Assembly: GCA_037074765.1 (NCBI GenBank)
Contig: JBAMDO010000022.1
Coordinates: 124,001-188,000 of the forward strand
From: Mansonella perstans
Lineage: Eukaryota > Nematoda > Chromadorea > Rhabditida > Onchocercidae
Direction: 5' to 3'
Length of the DNA: 64,000 nt
Shown here: piece after piece, positions 1 to 14,200 of the stretch
How the letters are laid out: every line of letters begins with the position of its first letter
Position numbering within the stretch: the first letter of the stretch is position 1
Notes under the pieces: generated by a model
Databases searched by the model: none
Told to the model about the DNA's origin: nothing
The model's input: the letters and a program-made list of their open reading frames with translations, nothing else
Position numbers and translations under genes: made by a program

Positions 1-479
1 TTCCCTCTTAAAAAGCTTTTTTATTATTGGCTTATAAAATAAGCAGGACGAAACTTCTTTTCATTGTATTATGTGTATATGCATGCATTTGTGTTTCATT
101 ATCTTTTTTTTTTGTAATATTTGATTTTCAGTACTGATTTAACGTTCATCCTTTTATCGGCTTCACTTTCATTTAATATTTAAATTTGTTACCAAAAAAG
201 AAGAAAAAAATTCCATTGCTTTTCGAATTGATTTCATTGCTGAGAAATTTGAATAATAAAATTCAAAATTTAAATTTTGATTTACAACAACAATTTGTTA
301 ACGCAATAACATTGTGTAAATGATTTCTTCGCCTGGATAAATGAATTTTTGAAAAACTATCAGATCTCGGGTGATTCTGTGACAGCAAAAATATTTCCTA
401 AAATGATTTATTAAGCGGAGAATGTGACATATTGTTAAATTCATTTTATCTTTTAGCTCTACAAAAAAAATTTATAGGA

Positions 480-602
480 TTTCAATTTTTGATTTGATGA
501 AGTACTTTCATTTTTTATTAAAATACTTTGATTAATTTCAAGTTTTTTTGATTTCATGAAGTATTTTCACTTTTTATTAAATTATTTCAATTGATCTTAG
601 GT
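480..602. repeat. imperfect tandem duplication, about 63 bp
   Basis: The phrase TTTTTGATTTGATGAAGTAC followed by a T-rich stretch and TTTTTATTAAA recurs about 63 bp further on, with TTTCATGAAGTATTTTCAC in the second copy. The copies differ at several positions, so the duplication is not recent. Confidence 0.55.
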
Positions 603-1834
603 TTTTCATTTTTTAATTACCCATTAAATTTTTTTTTTGTGATTTTAAGAAGTAGAATAAAAACTCTTTCAAACTTCTCCGTTCTGGATTTTTATAGTAG
701 CAGTAGTTCTTTTTTTCAATTTTCATAAAGATATTTTTTTATCGTGCTATACTATCATTAAAATATTTCCGGTAAGATATTTCAGAGTGCAAATTTTAAA
801 TTGTATTTCTTTCCTGCTTTTTATCCATTATCTCAAAATTGCTATATAGGAAATATTTTCTCTTCAAATTCCATAGATTTCGGATTAATATCGATTTAAA
901 AAAAAAAATTTAACTATATTAGTTTAAAATATGCTTTCAATTGAAATAATTTGAGAAAAAAGATTATTAAATTTGATAGCTATATCAAATTTGAATATTT
1001 TTCAATTAGTGAATGAAAAAAAATGAGCGTTAAAATTTGTTGGTTTTGAAAAAGAGGTAAGAAAAAGAGTAGACGAGATTTGAAATTAATCCTGAATCCA
1101 AAATGATTTACTCTATCTGTCTGTTTGAAAGAAAATTTCAATTACTTTTTTTTTTGTTCATTTCCTCCTTCGATATTTACATTTATATTTTCAATGAATT
1201 GCGTTACGATGCATTTGTCTTGAATTACTGATAATACATTCTTATTTAAAATTTTTGGCCATGAGAAAATTTTAAAGAAATTTTCCAAAATTTCGGAAAA
1301 TCATTTTGACAGTTGAAAAAAGTTTGAATGATCAAAAAGTTAGTTTTGTAAAAGCATCTCATCCCTAAATATGCACACACATCATTTGCAAGATATCATG
1401 AATGACCACCACATTGATGACCATCACCACCCGATCGGGCGGAGCTTTTTAATAAAATCCAATGCAATCCCTTTTTGGTCTCTTCTGTCCCATTTCTCAT
1501 CCATCTTTCCTTTTTGTCCTTCCGCAAATGCCATAAAGCCACAAATCATATGAAGAGTGCTTCATTTTCTTCCTTGAACCTTTACCTCTTTCTCCTATCC
1601 ATGCCTAAATTGTCATGTATCCCAATCAAATTCATAGATTCAATTTACTTGACCTTCTCAAATCACAAAACAGTCTTTTCCCGCATTTTCATTTCTTATT
1701 GTTTTTTTCATTTCAAAAAAATCACTGTTACTAATCTTATTACACAAATGAAGGATTGTGATTTCTGTGTGAAAATAATCTTTCTCGTTGAACTTTGAAT
1801 ATTTGGCATTCCTGCATTTTCATTACTGTCATTT

Positions 1835-1868
1835 TTGTTGTTGTTGTTGTTGTTGCTGTTGTTGTCAT
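1835..1868. repeat. TTG/GTT triplet microsatellite
   Basis: About eleven nearly perfect TTG units lie here, flanked by TTG-rich sequence up to about 2,420. The poly-Leu frame through it is a by-product of the repeat and not a gene. Confidence 0.8.
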
Positions 1869-2129
1869 CATTGTTATCAAATCACCCATTAAACGGTCCT
1901 CAATTCTTACCCTTCGATCATCTACTACTTCGATCATCAGCTAAATCATGCCTTTTTCATCCTGTTGTATTTAATACTCTCCAATTATTCGAACCGAATG
2001 TTATTGTTGCTACTATTATTGCTACTGTTGTTTTGCTGTTGTTCTCGTTGTTTTTATTTGTTGTTGTTGTTTACTATCATTGCTTGTTAATGTTGCTTAT
2101 TGTTCTTGTTATTGCTTGTTAAGTTAGTT

Positions 2130-2515
2130 TATTGTTCTTACTATTGCTTATTGTTATTGTTGCTCATGATTAATGTGGTTTTATTCATGATTATATTTAA
2201 AATGACTTCATTAAAGCAACTTTATTCTCTAATCTCTAATCTATTTTATTTATTTCTACCCATTAACATTTCCACAAATTAATCAAATAGTTGTTTTTGC
2301 TTGTTTTTTTACTTTTTTTACTTGCTGTTATTGCTTACTATTATTGCTTTTCAATATTGCTTATTGTCCTTGTTATTGCTTATTGTTGTTACTTGTGATT
2401 AATGTTAGTTTTACTCATGATTATATTTAAAATGGCTTATTAAAACAATTTTATTCTCTAATCTCCAATCCATTTTATTTCTTTCTACTCATTAATATTT
2501 CATAAATTAATTCAT
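2130..2515. repeat. imperfect direct duplication, unit about 155 bp, offset 230 bp
   Basis: A block starting near 2,130 is repeated from about 2,360. Both contain CATGATTATATTTAAAATG (at 2,186 and 2,416) followed by TTTATTCTCTAATCTC. Roughly 80-85 percent of positions appear to match by eye. The two copies are separated by a TTG/TTA-rich spacer. Confidence 0.75.
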
Positions 2516-3650
2516 CATTCAATCATACAATTTATTTTTCACAAAGTCTTTTTTTTCTTTCCAGTTAATATTCAATTACATATTGCAAGCAGAAGTTGTA
2601 GGCATATTTAGTTGACTTCATCAAAATTCTAAACTTGCTTAGTTTGAGCTTATTTTGTCATTTCCTTGGCTTGTCCAGTTGTTTACTTATAAATTCAGTT
2701 AATTATTTGCTAGCTTACTTGCTTCACTTTGACGCTTTATTATTTGATGCGAAATGTACTTCAAATTCAAAATTGACTTATTGTTCAATTCGCATCCCTG
2801 TTGTATAAATTTATATATTTACTCTGCTGCAAGAAAAATACACTGAAAAATTTAATCAACGAATTTTGCTCTTTTAAATTAAGAACTGAAAAAAAAAGTT
2901 GTCATTGAATATTCAGAAAAAAATAGGTGCGAAAAAATCAAATTCAGGTATAAGTGCGAAAAGATCAGATTGAAGTCTGGAACCTAAAAGCAAACCTAAA
3001 GAGTAGATTATCTAGAAAATAAATATACATTTTTAGTGGGGGAGAGAGTGGGGGGTTAAGTCAAGATTATAGCGAATAAGCGGAAGAAATTATTTGCCTG
3101 TTAGCTGATTGCTTAATTAAATAACCTTTTCTCTGTCCACCATATCAAGTGCATTAGACGAGGAATAGGTGAATTAAATTTTTAGATGACACTTTTTTCA
3201 AAAAATTTAAGAATTTCTCCCAAAAGTTTGAATTTTTTAATTTTTTTCACAAATTCATTTGTATTTTAGTGAAATTTAAAAAAAATTAGTCTTTTCAAAT
3301 TTGTATTTTTTTTATTCAATTTTTTTTCAGTAAGATTATTTACCCTAAAAAAGCCATTTGATCTAGGAAGCATTGGAATTTGCCTAAATGGGCTTAAAGC
3401 TAACTAATAGTATCCATAATGTCATTAAAAGAGACATTCCATTCTTTCGTTTTTTTTCTCCAATTTTGTGTATATATGTAAATTTACGCGTAATCTCAGG
3501 AGAATTTGATTGTATGTATATCCATTTTCTTACCTTATGCATGAATATTTTGTGAACGCTAAATTCATCTGTCATTTTTGCCATTTATTTGCTCAACACA
3601 TTTGATTTTCTTTATTCATCACATTTTTAAAATATTTCATTTCATGATCA

Positions 3651-3990
3651 AACTTGAAAAAATGATTGCAGAATGGAAATATGTATCCACATACATATCA
3701 TTCATATGATAATTAGCCAAGTTGTCATATCACCATGATTTTTTCTTATCAGTTGAACAATTAGAAATGATAATTTGAAACTTGAAAAAATGACTACAGA
3801 ATGAAAATATGTACCCATATACTATTCAAGTCATCATACCATCATTATTCTTTCTTATCAATTGAACAATTATAAATTATCAGTTGAACAATTACAAAGG
3901 ATAGTTTGAAATTCTCATCAGTTCCACAATAATAAATGATAGTTTGAAATTTGACAAAAATAATGCAAAACGAAAATGATCATTCACTTT
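3651..3990. repeat. tandem duplication, unit about 128 bp, with a partial third copy
   Basis: Copies start at 3,651 and 3,779 with AACTTGAAAAAATGA and run through CTTATCAGTTGAACAATTA. A shortened, more diverged third copy starts near 3,947. The element is not coding. Confidence 0.7.
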
Positions 3991-6860
3991 ACTTATTGCT
4001 AATTTATTATTGATGAAATATTATTACATTAGAAATAAGTGAGTAGAATAAAGTATGTTTAATCTATTCGATTAAAAAAAAAATACAGCATGAATTTTTA
4101 AATTAATTTCAGCAAATATTATCGTTAAAAATTGTTTGATTAAAAATGTAAATTTGTTGCTATGGCAGAAAGAGAAAGTTGGCAAAAAAAAAGCTATAAA
4201 TTAAAAATTGAAAGGAATGAACGAATTTTCACAAGTCATTAAAATCCAATAATTAATGAAAAACACAAACAGCTGAGGAGATGAAACAGTTATTAGATCA
4301 TCTATTAACTCTTTAGAAGAATTACCGTATCATTTCGGATTCCCCTCCAAAAAAACCCTTTCTGCAATTTCATTTTTCAAAATTTCTCAACAATAATTTG
4401 TTGCAATTTTTGTAAAGTAATAATTGTGATGTTATTTCCTCTTCCTATCGTATCGTATTTTCATTCATTCAATACGATACGATCAATTCCTTTCAATCAG
4501 ATTGCCATTTTGTTTCCCTTTCGAAAAAGTGATACACAACGATCCGATCGCGCTTGTTGTTTAATTTTTTTTTTGTTTTCCCACCAATGCTAACAAATGC
4601 CAGTAATGCTTTGAATGTTTTTGTTATCGTCGTTAGATTTGTTGCTGCTGACAAAATAGCACAGTGTTTAATTTTAAGCAAATTCAGTCATAGTTTGTAT
4701 AATTTTGTAAATTAGGGTTTTTATTCAATTTAATTAAATCAAAACTAAGTTGTATAATTCTGTAAATTAATGCTTTTATTCAGTTTAATTAAATTAAAAT
4801 TTGAATAAAACTTTTCAGTTTTTCATATCGTTAGATGATTAATGCTTTTCTTGGCTAATGAAATGAAATTTCATTTGAATTATTATTATTATGAGTAAAT
4901 AGTGATATGTGCGATCTTTGTCGTATGCTTTACTTCACATAACAAATTTTATGACATTTTTTTTTCCATTTTTATCAAAGTAACTAAGTCTAAATAATGC
5001 TTTTCATTTTGTTCAATGCAAACATTAAAAATCCTCGAAGGAATACTTAATCTTTTGCAGTATTGCCTTTTTTATTTTTTTTTCCTTCAAAATTATACTA
5101 ATCTAACTTTTATATAGTAAGCTTAGTTTGTTCAAATCCTAAAAATCTATTTTATGGATCTTTTTCTGCACTTCAAAAAAAAAAAAAAAATATGGTTTTA
5201 AACCAAAAATTCTATAGCTAGTGCATTTATCAGAACTACAAAAAGTATCACAAAATTTTTTGCATTGAAATAATTAAGGAATTTTAGCATTAAAGTAAAA
5301 GAGACCGGAAATTAAGAAAAAAAAGGAAGGAAGAGACTGGGCACTTTGAATTAAGTTAGAACTAGTTTGTGAATTAGTTATTGATTTTCATTCTCATAGG
5401 TCCTGGATTAAAAATCCAGTTCCCGATAAGTGATGAATGTTTCTGGAGAATTTTCACTGCACATTTTGCTGAACTTCCAAGCTTATTTGCATCTTTTAAC
5501 TTATAGTCAGAATTACTTTAAGCTTTGCATAGACTATAATTAATTTTTGAAAATTAAATTAGTTAATAAGTAATTTAATAAATTTAGTTGAATGTCTGTG
5601 AATAGATTAATTGTATTTGCGAAAAGAAAATTAATTTAGATAGGGTAATGATAATTGATTAATAATGGTAATTTGAACGTGTATTTTATGACTTTCAGGC
5701 TAGAGATAGTAATCTAATTGCAATCGCATAATTAATTAATCAATTTAAAATGAAAGTTTTCACTTTTGAATGTTCACTACAAAATAAAAGAGTTTAAAAG
5801 TAGCACTGTTTGTTTTCTATGATATGTGTAAAAATTTAAATGAATTGAAAATTGAAATTAACATAATCACATAGAGGACATTAGCTACTTCCCGAAGCAA
5901 TCATACTGTTAATGCCTTCCATATGGAGGGATTTGGTATAATTAATGAATTATTAATCCATTTTATGTTGTGCACAACCTAAGCAATATTTATTCACACA
6001 CAAACTGTTTGCACCATTGACTTTTCCTATGCAAACAGATGTTCGCTTGTTAATTAATACAGCTTAGTTATCGTCTGTCCAGTCGTTTTTAAGTTAAATG
6101 GAAAAGACTGAAATTGAAAACATACAAAGATTAACGCTTAAGGAATTATTATGCTTTGAAAACTTGCACAATTCATTAATTAGCTAATATTAATACCTAA
6201 AAGTAGTGATTGATAACTTAAAAAATGATTAATAAGCTAATTAATAACTTAAATAAGACACTAACTAATTACAATATTAATTAACTAATAACAATTACTT
6301 AAATAAAGCTAATTTATTCCAATCATTAAATTGATTTAAAAAAAAAGGGTGAAAATATTATTTTGCCACTGATTAGGAAACTAATCAATATCAACGATAT
6401 TGATTACTTTCGATTAATGCTATTGCAATGATTGGGAAGAAATTTTTTGAAGATAATAGAATGGATGAAGTTTATTTAAGTATTTCCTTGCATGATAAAA
6501 TTACATTATAGAAATATAGTAATATTAATTGATTTTCGCTGATAAATAATTTCTCCCGGGTGATAATGGATATGATATCTGAGAGAAAGGATGGATATTA
6601 TCATCAAGATTACTTGGAATAAGATAAGGATCTCATTAAGCTTGCCTATGGAGAGGAATGGAATCCGGGCAGAAGAAAAGGCAAAAGGATATCATTATTC
6701 GAGAAAAAAAAATGAAAGAAAGGAAAGGGAAATCAAAAAAGATTCATTGGTTTTTTTTTCCTACAGGTTCATATTAGGCATTGCTATCGATTGGGGTGAC
6801 AATAAAAAAATGACAAAAAAGTGAAATTATGCGTATCGTTCCTTTTTTTTTTTGGTCAGT

Positions 6861-6952
6861 ATGATGAAATTGATTTCCGGATTTGCTTTAACATGATGAA
6901 ATTGATTTCCGGATTTGCTTTAATATGATGAAATTGACTTCCGGAGATTTAC
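6861..6952. repeat. 32-bp tandem repeat, three copies
   Basis: ATGATGAAATTGATTTCCGG starts at 6,861, 6,893 and 6,925 with exact 32-bp spacing. The first two copies are almost identical and the third has diverged at its end. Confidence 0.9.
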
Positions 6953-9398
6953 TTCCAAACTGGAATAACTTTAAAATAAAATGAATTGGTTTTTTCTTTA
7001 GAATGATATTCTCTTGAGTTACTTGAAATTTTTTTTTCACCCATTTTTTTTACTTATTGACCGTAATATTAATGATTCTGTGGGGATTTTTAAAAAGGTT
7101 AACTGGTTGGCAGATCAATATTAAATTACAAAATAAAATGATCACATTGATGATGTTTGTTACTGCGCACCTTTGATTGAATATAAATTGTTGAAAATTT
7201 TCACGAAAACAAGCAGTTCTCTTTACACGTTTAGACATTTACACTTTATATACACTTACACGATTATACGTTTATATACATTATACGTTTGCACGTATAT
7301 GTTTACAAGTATATTTACACGTATATAACGTATATTTTGTTTTTTTTTTCACAATAGATCATATCCGCTGTTATCTTTTCATTTTCTTTTCTTTTTTTTG
7401 TTGAAATTAAATTGTATAAGTTTAGAAATAGTTTTGATGTGAGGAGAGGAATGGCAAATGTAAGAAAGAATGAGAAAAAATAATTTGTGAAAGTGTTTGA
7501 GCTCAAAAATATTTTTTCTAATTTTCTAATTTTTTTTTTCATTTTTGACTTGTCACTTTTCAAAATTTCTTTGATTTTTTAAATTCCATTTAAATAAATG
7601 GATTCAAAAAAAGAGACAATTGTCAAACTTTTCCATATTATTAATAGCTTTCTTTTGAAGGATGTAAGATTAAGAAAGATTAAAGTGAAAAATGAAGTAC
7701 CTAATAATCAAACTCTTTTTTAATTCCATTTCAAATCAATATCACCATGTACAAGTGGTTTCTATTGCAATCAGTATTTGTAATATTCATTATTGTAACA
7801 TACGATGCTTTTTGATGCCGAAGCATTCATTCTGTATAATTATGCAAATCTTCCGGAAGATTTGTTGAGTTTTCATTTTAGTAAAAAGAGGATTTAAGGT
7901 TTTAAATGGAACATTTCGGCTTTTAACGTCAACGCTTCAACAAATTTATTGACATATTCAACATTGGCAACTCTCAATGGAATTCCATAGTCTTCTTCTT
8001 TTCTTTTTTTTCACCATCATTGTTTTAAATTTACATAACTTTTTATTTACTAAGTTCTAATATTCTTTTTTTTTTTACAAGCTTAAGCACTAGAAATTTA
8101 ATTTATTAATTGCCTTTGCAAAACTAGAACCTCATTTCATCCTCTTTTTTTTGAGGAAAAAATTCCGGATTAATTTGGGATGAAATGATAAAAAATAAAA
8201 AAAAAAAAGTTATACTCATTAGTAAGCAAAGCAGAAATTTCACAGATAGATAATTTGTGAATTTTTTTTCTTTCGGAAATTTCATTGAATTTTCCAGCTG
8301 AATGAAATCAATTCCTTTGAGGAATGTAATTGATCCTCTGAAATTATTAATATCCTTCAGAAAAATTTAAAAAAAACTTTTCTCCTTATTATTGATATAT
8401 GTGCATAAATAGTTCTAATGGATGGTTCAAAATTTTTCTCAAAAATTTTGTAATTAAAGATTGTTTAAAATTTTAGATTTTTGAAAAGTATTATTAATTT
8501 TTTGAAATGGAGCGAAAACACTTGAATTGAGCTATGACCTACTTTTAACTTTTAACGCAGGATATTTGTCATTTATTGTCAATTATCCACTATTTTTTTT
8601 TTGAAAAATTAAATTTGAAAATATTAAAAAATTGTGTCATTTGTTTAAAAAAAAAAACGATCCCTTAATTACTTTTTGACAATTAACATTTGAACGAATA
8701 GTTTCATCGATGGAAATTAAAAAAAAAAGGCACTTTCATAAATTTGTTTATATTCTCCAAAAAAAATTTCATCAAATTGTTATTTTCAACATATCACGTA
8801 ATAATTTTATATAATACGTCAAATGTCACACCAAAAAAAGGAAAATAAAAGTTAAGCATTAAAATAGATTTAATATGCTAACTTTTTCTAGAGCTTGAAA
8901 AAACTAAATAGTTATAAAACTTAGCTGTTAGTATTATAAGTTAATTTAGTAATTTACCAATAGCAATTACTGGGACTGCAAATGGAATTTTCTGACTGAA
9001 CAAGTGTTTATTACCTTATATTAACTATATGAATCATGAGTAAATAAGCTTGGCTTACTTTTCGAGTGATAAAATACTTTGAAAGGATATTGCAAAGTTT
9101 GCCTAACTTTATCCTAATTCTTCAAAATTATTATTGTGCTCTTTATCAACAATGAAACAATAATATAGATAAGAATAGCATTATTGGTTGATTGTACTAA
9201 TCGATTCCTGATATTTTAAGCACTAAATTTTAATGCGAACCATAAAATTTTTACTTCATTTGAGTAAGTAATTTTTGAGTAATACAGATAGAAGATGACA
9301 ATTGACAGATGATAGTGATAATGAGGTTGTTATTGAAGAAACAACTTCTAGTAACAAAATCTTCTAGCATGTCTGCATAGCAAGACTTACTGTCTACG

Positions 9399-9628
9399 GT
9401 GATGATAATGATGATGATGATGATGATAATGGTGATAATGATGGTAATGATGGTAATAATGATGTGTTCATGGTGGTGATGATGGTGATGATGATGATGA
9501 TGGTAATGATGGTGGTAATGATGGTAATGATAGTGATGATGGTAATGATGGTAATGATGATGGTGATGATGGTGATGATGATGATGATAGTGATGATGAT
9601 GGTAATGATGGTGATGATGATGGTAATA
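9399..9628. repeat. GAT/GGT triplet array
   Basis: About 230 bp of nearly uninterrupted GATGAT and GGTAATGAT units. The strand is purine-rich with T at every third base. Both strands show artificial open frames (Met/Val or Ile/Thr strings) produced by the array; neither has any other protein character. Confidence 0.9.
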
Positions 9629-9984
9629 ACAGATCGAAAATTTTGTATATTTGTTTTGGCTGCTGTTAAAGAAATTTGGTATCGTGCTGTTCCACTTTGT
9701 TGAATTCTTTTAATTTTCATTCGATTTCAGTTAAATTTACACATTTCCATCGTTTACTTACAAAGTTAAACATTGAAATTTAACTCTTTCTACATACAGC
9801 AATTGTTAACAATCATTCTGTACGACATTTCGAGAATTTCATCGATAAATTTCTACAAGATCTTTTTTTCTTTACACATCTTTCACTATTATTGGATACG
9901 TACAATGGTAAGACATGACTCTGTGCCTCATTCGATCATTCGAAAAGTTCGGCATCCCAGTCAACTGATCATTACCATCATCAT

Positions 9985-10095
9985 CGTTTCGGTATCTTGA
10001 GTTATAATCATGTAATCATTTATCATTTCAATATCCTGAATTATAATCACATAATCGTTTAATAATTTGTTATCCTGGGTTAATCACCTCGATAT
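9985..10095. repeat. imperfect repeat, about 38 bp, three copies
   Basis: The phrase TATC(T/C)TGA(G/A)TTATAATCA followed by (T)AATC(A/G)TTTA recurs at about 9,990 and 10,029. A more diverged TATCCTGGGTTAATCAC follows near 10,070. It lies about 1 kb upstream of the latrophilin start. Confidence 0.5.
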
Positions 10096-10739
10096 CCTTA
10101 CAGTCATTTGATCATTTCGCCAATTCGGCTGTGATCTCAGATCATTTACAATTCGTTACATTAAACCATTTACTGCTTGTTATTTGAAAATAACTTAAGT
10201 GTTTTTTTTTTAATTTGTAATATTTGAAATTTCCTTTTTTTGTTATTTGTTTCAGATAAATGCCTAATTTAAAAATTGAGCTGTTAAAGTAAGAATTATG
10301 GTATATTCTTTGTATAATTTAAAAATGTAAATTAATGCGAAAATGATTTCATTTACCATATTATCATATTAGGCATTTACACTTTTTTTTAAAATAATTA
10401 TTGATTGTTATCATCGGTAGGCTATTTTTTTATTATTCACATAGGCCATTGTTATCACTCATACAAATATTGCCTTTTTTGGACATTTTTTGTAATTTCC
10501 TTGATAGAAGACTAATGCCTTTGGTTCTACTGCAATCATCCGAAAAAGTCTGGAAATAACCTCTTGCTCGCGCAAATGCAAACTTCATCATACATTCATA
10601 TATGTATTGCATTCTTCTCGTCTAACTTACTACGAACATTTATATAGTCAAGAATTGTATGTTTAAGCTTAAAAGGCTAGAAAGATATTCGATATACCGG
10701 ATTAACTAATAAAGTTAGGACTATATTCGATAATAGCCT

Positions 10740-11052
10740 CATTCGTCGCGCTCCGCCCTGCTGCGCATACATATATAATGGATAAAAGAAATCCCTCCTA
10801 CAATTTTGTTTACCTTTTTCTAGATTTTCATTCATTTCGAGCGGAAGAGCAGAAAAAGGACCTGATCCGCATTACTAATCACCAACCGTTCCGTTAGCAG
10901 CTGATAATTCGATTTTCGATTTATTGTCCGTAGCAACAAATCGTCTGTTGTCTTTACTGCATTCCGCATTCATTTGCAAATTATCAAAGTAATCGAATTT
11001 TTGCTAATTACAAATTGATGATGTTCAATTCCGGTAAATTATCGTTGTGGTC
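10740..11052 (+). promoter_or_regulatory. candidate promoter and 5' leader of the latrophilin gene
   Basis: This stretch is visibly richer in G and C than its surroundings (for example GTCGCGCTCCGCCCTGCTGCG near 10,745). It includes ATATATAATGG near 10,771 and an E-box-like CAGCTG near 10,899, and it ends at the first ATG at 11,053. Its position fits a core promoter plus 5' UTR, but no transcription start can be read from sequence. No clear trans-splice acceptor of TTTCAG type precedes the ATG. Further 5' non-coding exons cannot be excluded. Confidence 0.35.
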
Positions 11053-11218
11053 ATGCTAGAAGTTAAACTATTGATTCTATTTCTAACATCGTTCGTGACT
11101 CAGTCGAAATCGGAAATAGTATTACCATCATTACAACAAGCATCATCACAATTACCATCCGCTACAATAACAACGATAACAGCAACAACAACAGTAACAA
11201 CAACAACAGCTGATCCTG
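11053..11218 (+). other. lat-1: lat-1 exon 1: signal peptide and Thr-rich linker
   Basis: The exon encodes MLEVKLLILFLTSFVTQSKS, a typical signal peptide. A Ser/Thr-rich stretch with runs of ACA/ACG codons follows, likely mucin-type O-glycosylated. It ends at GATCCTG|GTAAGT in phase 1. An in-frame GTG GTC precedes the ATG but cannot start translation in an animal gene. Confidence 0.85.
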
Positions 11219-14200
11219 GTAAGTTCTGTCTTTCTAATAAAAAGCTTTTTTTTTTTGTTAATATACATTCAATGATATTCCCGATTGTAGTTCTATTACT
11301 TACACTAAAAATTTTTCATCAGTAAAATCTGAATAATTAATATGAAACTTATTAGAACTGAAAATAAATATTCAATATCTGGCTAAATATAAAACACTAT
11401 TTCCTGTATTCGAATTCTATAATAATTTATTGAAGTATTCGTAATGTTTTAATCCTTTATCTGAATAATTAGAGATATTTAGACTATTTTGTCAGCAAAG
11501 TCAGAAAATTTAATTACTCAATTTTATGATTTGATTGAATAATTGTTGAATTTAATCATAAATTCAATTAATTCCATAATTCGATCATTAATGATTGCTG
11601 CTTTATTCTAACAATTCCGTGATCATTACTAATGATTAATTAAAGTTTTAGTGAGGGATGAGGGATAATTCCCATAAGGGCATTTAATCATGTAAAACGC
11701 TACCAGCTATTCAATTTTTTGAAATTAATTTCTCGCTCTGTCAAATTTTTCTGTTGCAAAAAAAAAATTAAACCCCCTTTGCAAACGTTCTAGAGTAATT
11801 AAATAAAATTTTTTACAATTCTTCAAATATTTCCATCTAATTAATAGTAAACTAACTAATGCTTTGATTTTTTAATGAAAATTTTTGTATTAAAAATTAA
11901 TGCAATTTTATGTAATATTTTACAATAACAAATGTTTTTTGCACTTATATTTTGCAGACAAATTTTTTATAAATTTTAATTAATTTCAGTTGATCGATAA
12001 ATTAATTTTCGTTATAGTAAGAGTGAAAACAATCATTTTGTTCTAATAAACTCTATTTCCGAAAGATTTTTTTTCTTTACCATTTTCCCATACCGATTTA
12101 CCAACGATATCACCACAAATCTTAGATTTAATCATACAGATCCTTCCGTTACCATAATCCTCACTTGGTTTACTGATATTAAATAATATCATTGATTGAT
12201 CGATGAATTAGTAATTCTCATTACAATACGGCTAAACTGATAGATGAGTTTTTTTCTTCGAGATTGATAGTACGATAAAACGGAAGCGAATATTCGGTAA
12301 ATGAATTGCTTTTTTTTGCAAAAAAAAAATTTGTTGAAAAAAATTTTTTCTATGACCAAATCGCATGTATATACGTGATTTGCGTGCGAAGTAAGTTTTA
12401 TGTCGGGCAGTACTTAGAGAACTTTTAACTTTTTCAACTTTGCAATAAAGACTTGGTGATGCCAGCTTTTGCATTTTCCTGCTTGTCCATTTATTTTTTG
12501 GTACGCCATTCTCTTAAGGGATTGGCGATTTTGGAACTTCTGATTGTGATACTGTGATCTTAGGTCACTCGATAAGAATTCATAAGATTAAATTAGCTTT
12601 AATTACTATTACGATATGTTTTAAATCATATCGTAATAGTAATTAAAGCATATGATTGCGATACTACGATCCTTATTACACTGCACATATCTACACTCCA
12701 CATATGAACACAGGTAACCTTCGGATCTATTGCTAAAAAGCAATAGATTTAGTGACATTGTTTAATTAATTATGAACTAATGAACTAACTAGATTAGGCT
12801 ATGAAATAGTATCCGGAAACTATGGATCAAATTAAAATATATAAGTCTTTAAATGTAGTTTTTGTATCTTCATAAAAAATACGGAAATAAAAATTAGAAT
12901 GTCACTGCATTGCGCAGGAAATATTGTTGTTTTTCCGGTTTTGATTTTTCCAATAGATGACATTTTGACCTTGAAATTGTAGCTATTCAATTTTAACTTT
13001 ATCATTATCAACCTTGAAAATGATTTGGATTATTTAAATGATTTTTCCACTCACTGCTTTTTATATGATTGACAAGTTGTTTTAAATCTGCATAAATTTA
13101 AATTCAGAAATATGATCTGTTGAGAGAAGGATAAGTTTTTACATCATTACGCTTAAATGATGAATTGAGAAAGATTTGATATGACAGCAGACTTCACTTA
13201 AAATTACTCAAACTGACCACACTGACTACTGAATGGTAAGGGGAGAGACGAAATGATAATATCAAATTAAACAAATTCTTAAAATTTTGATGAGAAGTAA
13301 TGATTTGAAAGAAATTTGCATAAGCTTATGATTTGTGGACAGGTTAAAGGGATAGATAAATTCTCTCTGAAGAAATAAAAAGTAAGAGAGAGAGAGAGAT
13401 AAGAAAAAGATAAGGATATTTAATGATGGAAATTCATTCATAGTTTCATTTTTCTCATCTTTATCTATGCTATTGATCAACAACGTTGGAATAAGAGGCT
13501 GTAAATGAAATTATTTAATCAATCTTGTTGAAATGACCAATAACAGATGACCAGAAGAAACTATGGAGAAATTAATTCACTGAGAATTACTAACTCATTA
13601 CTTATCGTTGGTAACAATAAATAAGTTTGTTAAAGATTTCTTACATGATAAATACCGAATGGTACTAATATTTAAGGATTTGAGACTGCACAAAATTGAA
13701 AATTTGTTCAAAGCAAAAGCTAATAGTGATTTTTTTGAAATTTCAAATTCAATTCGTATTATTAATTATATTAGCATATAAGAGTTATTTCATTTAATGC
13801 AATTAAATTATTATTTTTTTGTAAAATATTTCATTACTCTTAATTGAATTATTAATTTGAATTTTTTTTTTTGAAACGAAAAAATAATCTAAGCAACTTA
13901 TTTTTGCTCAAATAAATTATTACCAGTAAAATATAACCTACATTTTGTAAGTTAATTAATTAGTCAAAAAATTTGTTATTAGTAAACGAAATGTTAAATT
14001 AAATTTATTTAAGTTTCCAAGTGAAATTATTGATTAAAGAAATGTTCAGAGCAAGGATAAACTAAATCATTATGAACCTGAAGTTAAGCCTCATCATTGT
14101 TCTTAAAAAGGCAAATATGCGAATGAGCAAGCGAAAGTGAATAATATTTCAAAATTTTGATGAAACTGTGAGCGTTTATCCAACTCCTAATGGCCCAATA

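Larger units (their letters stand above)
1..10700. other. intergenic region without a recognisable gene
   Basis: This is very AT-rich sequence with many short T and A runs. The open frames here are short, frequently interrupted and of low-complexity composition, such as poly-Leu from TTG repeats and poly-Met/Ile from GAT repeats. I found no exon with splice sites and recognisable protein content on either strand. It contains several local duplications and triplet arrays, listed separately, and probably the distal promoter of the latrophilin gene at its right end. Confidence 0.6.

Noticed and set aside
1835..2282. Leu-rich open frames
   Set aside because: They are produced by TTG and TTA repeats and have no splice sites or homology.
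5395..5425. tRNA-like or terminator hairpin (CTGGATT...AATCCAG)
   Set aside because: It is a 7-bp stem only, with no cloverleaf and no A/B boxes. No tRNA gene was found anywhere in the window by eye.
9394..9720. Open frames on both strands (Met/Val-rich and Ile/Thr-rich)
   Set aside because: They are artefacts of the GAT/GGT triplet array.
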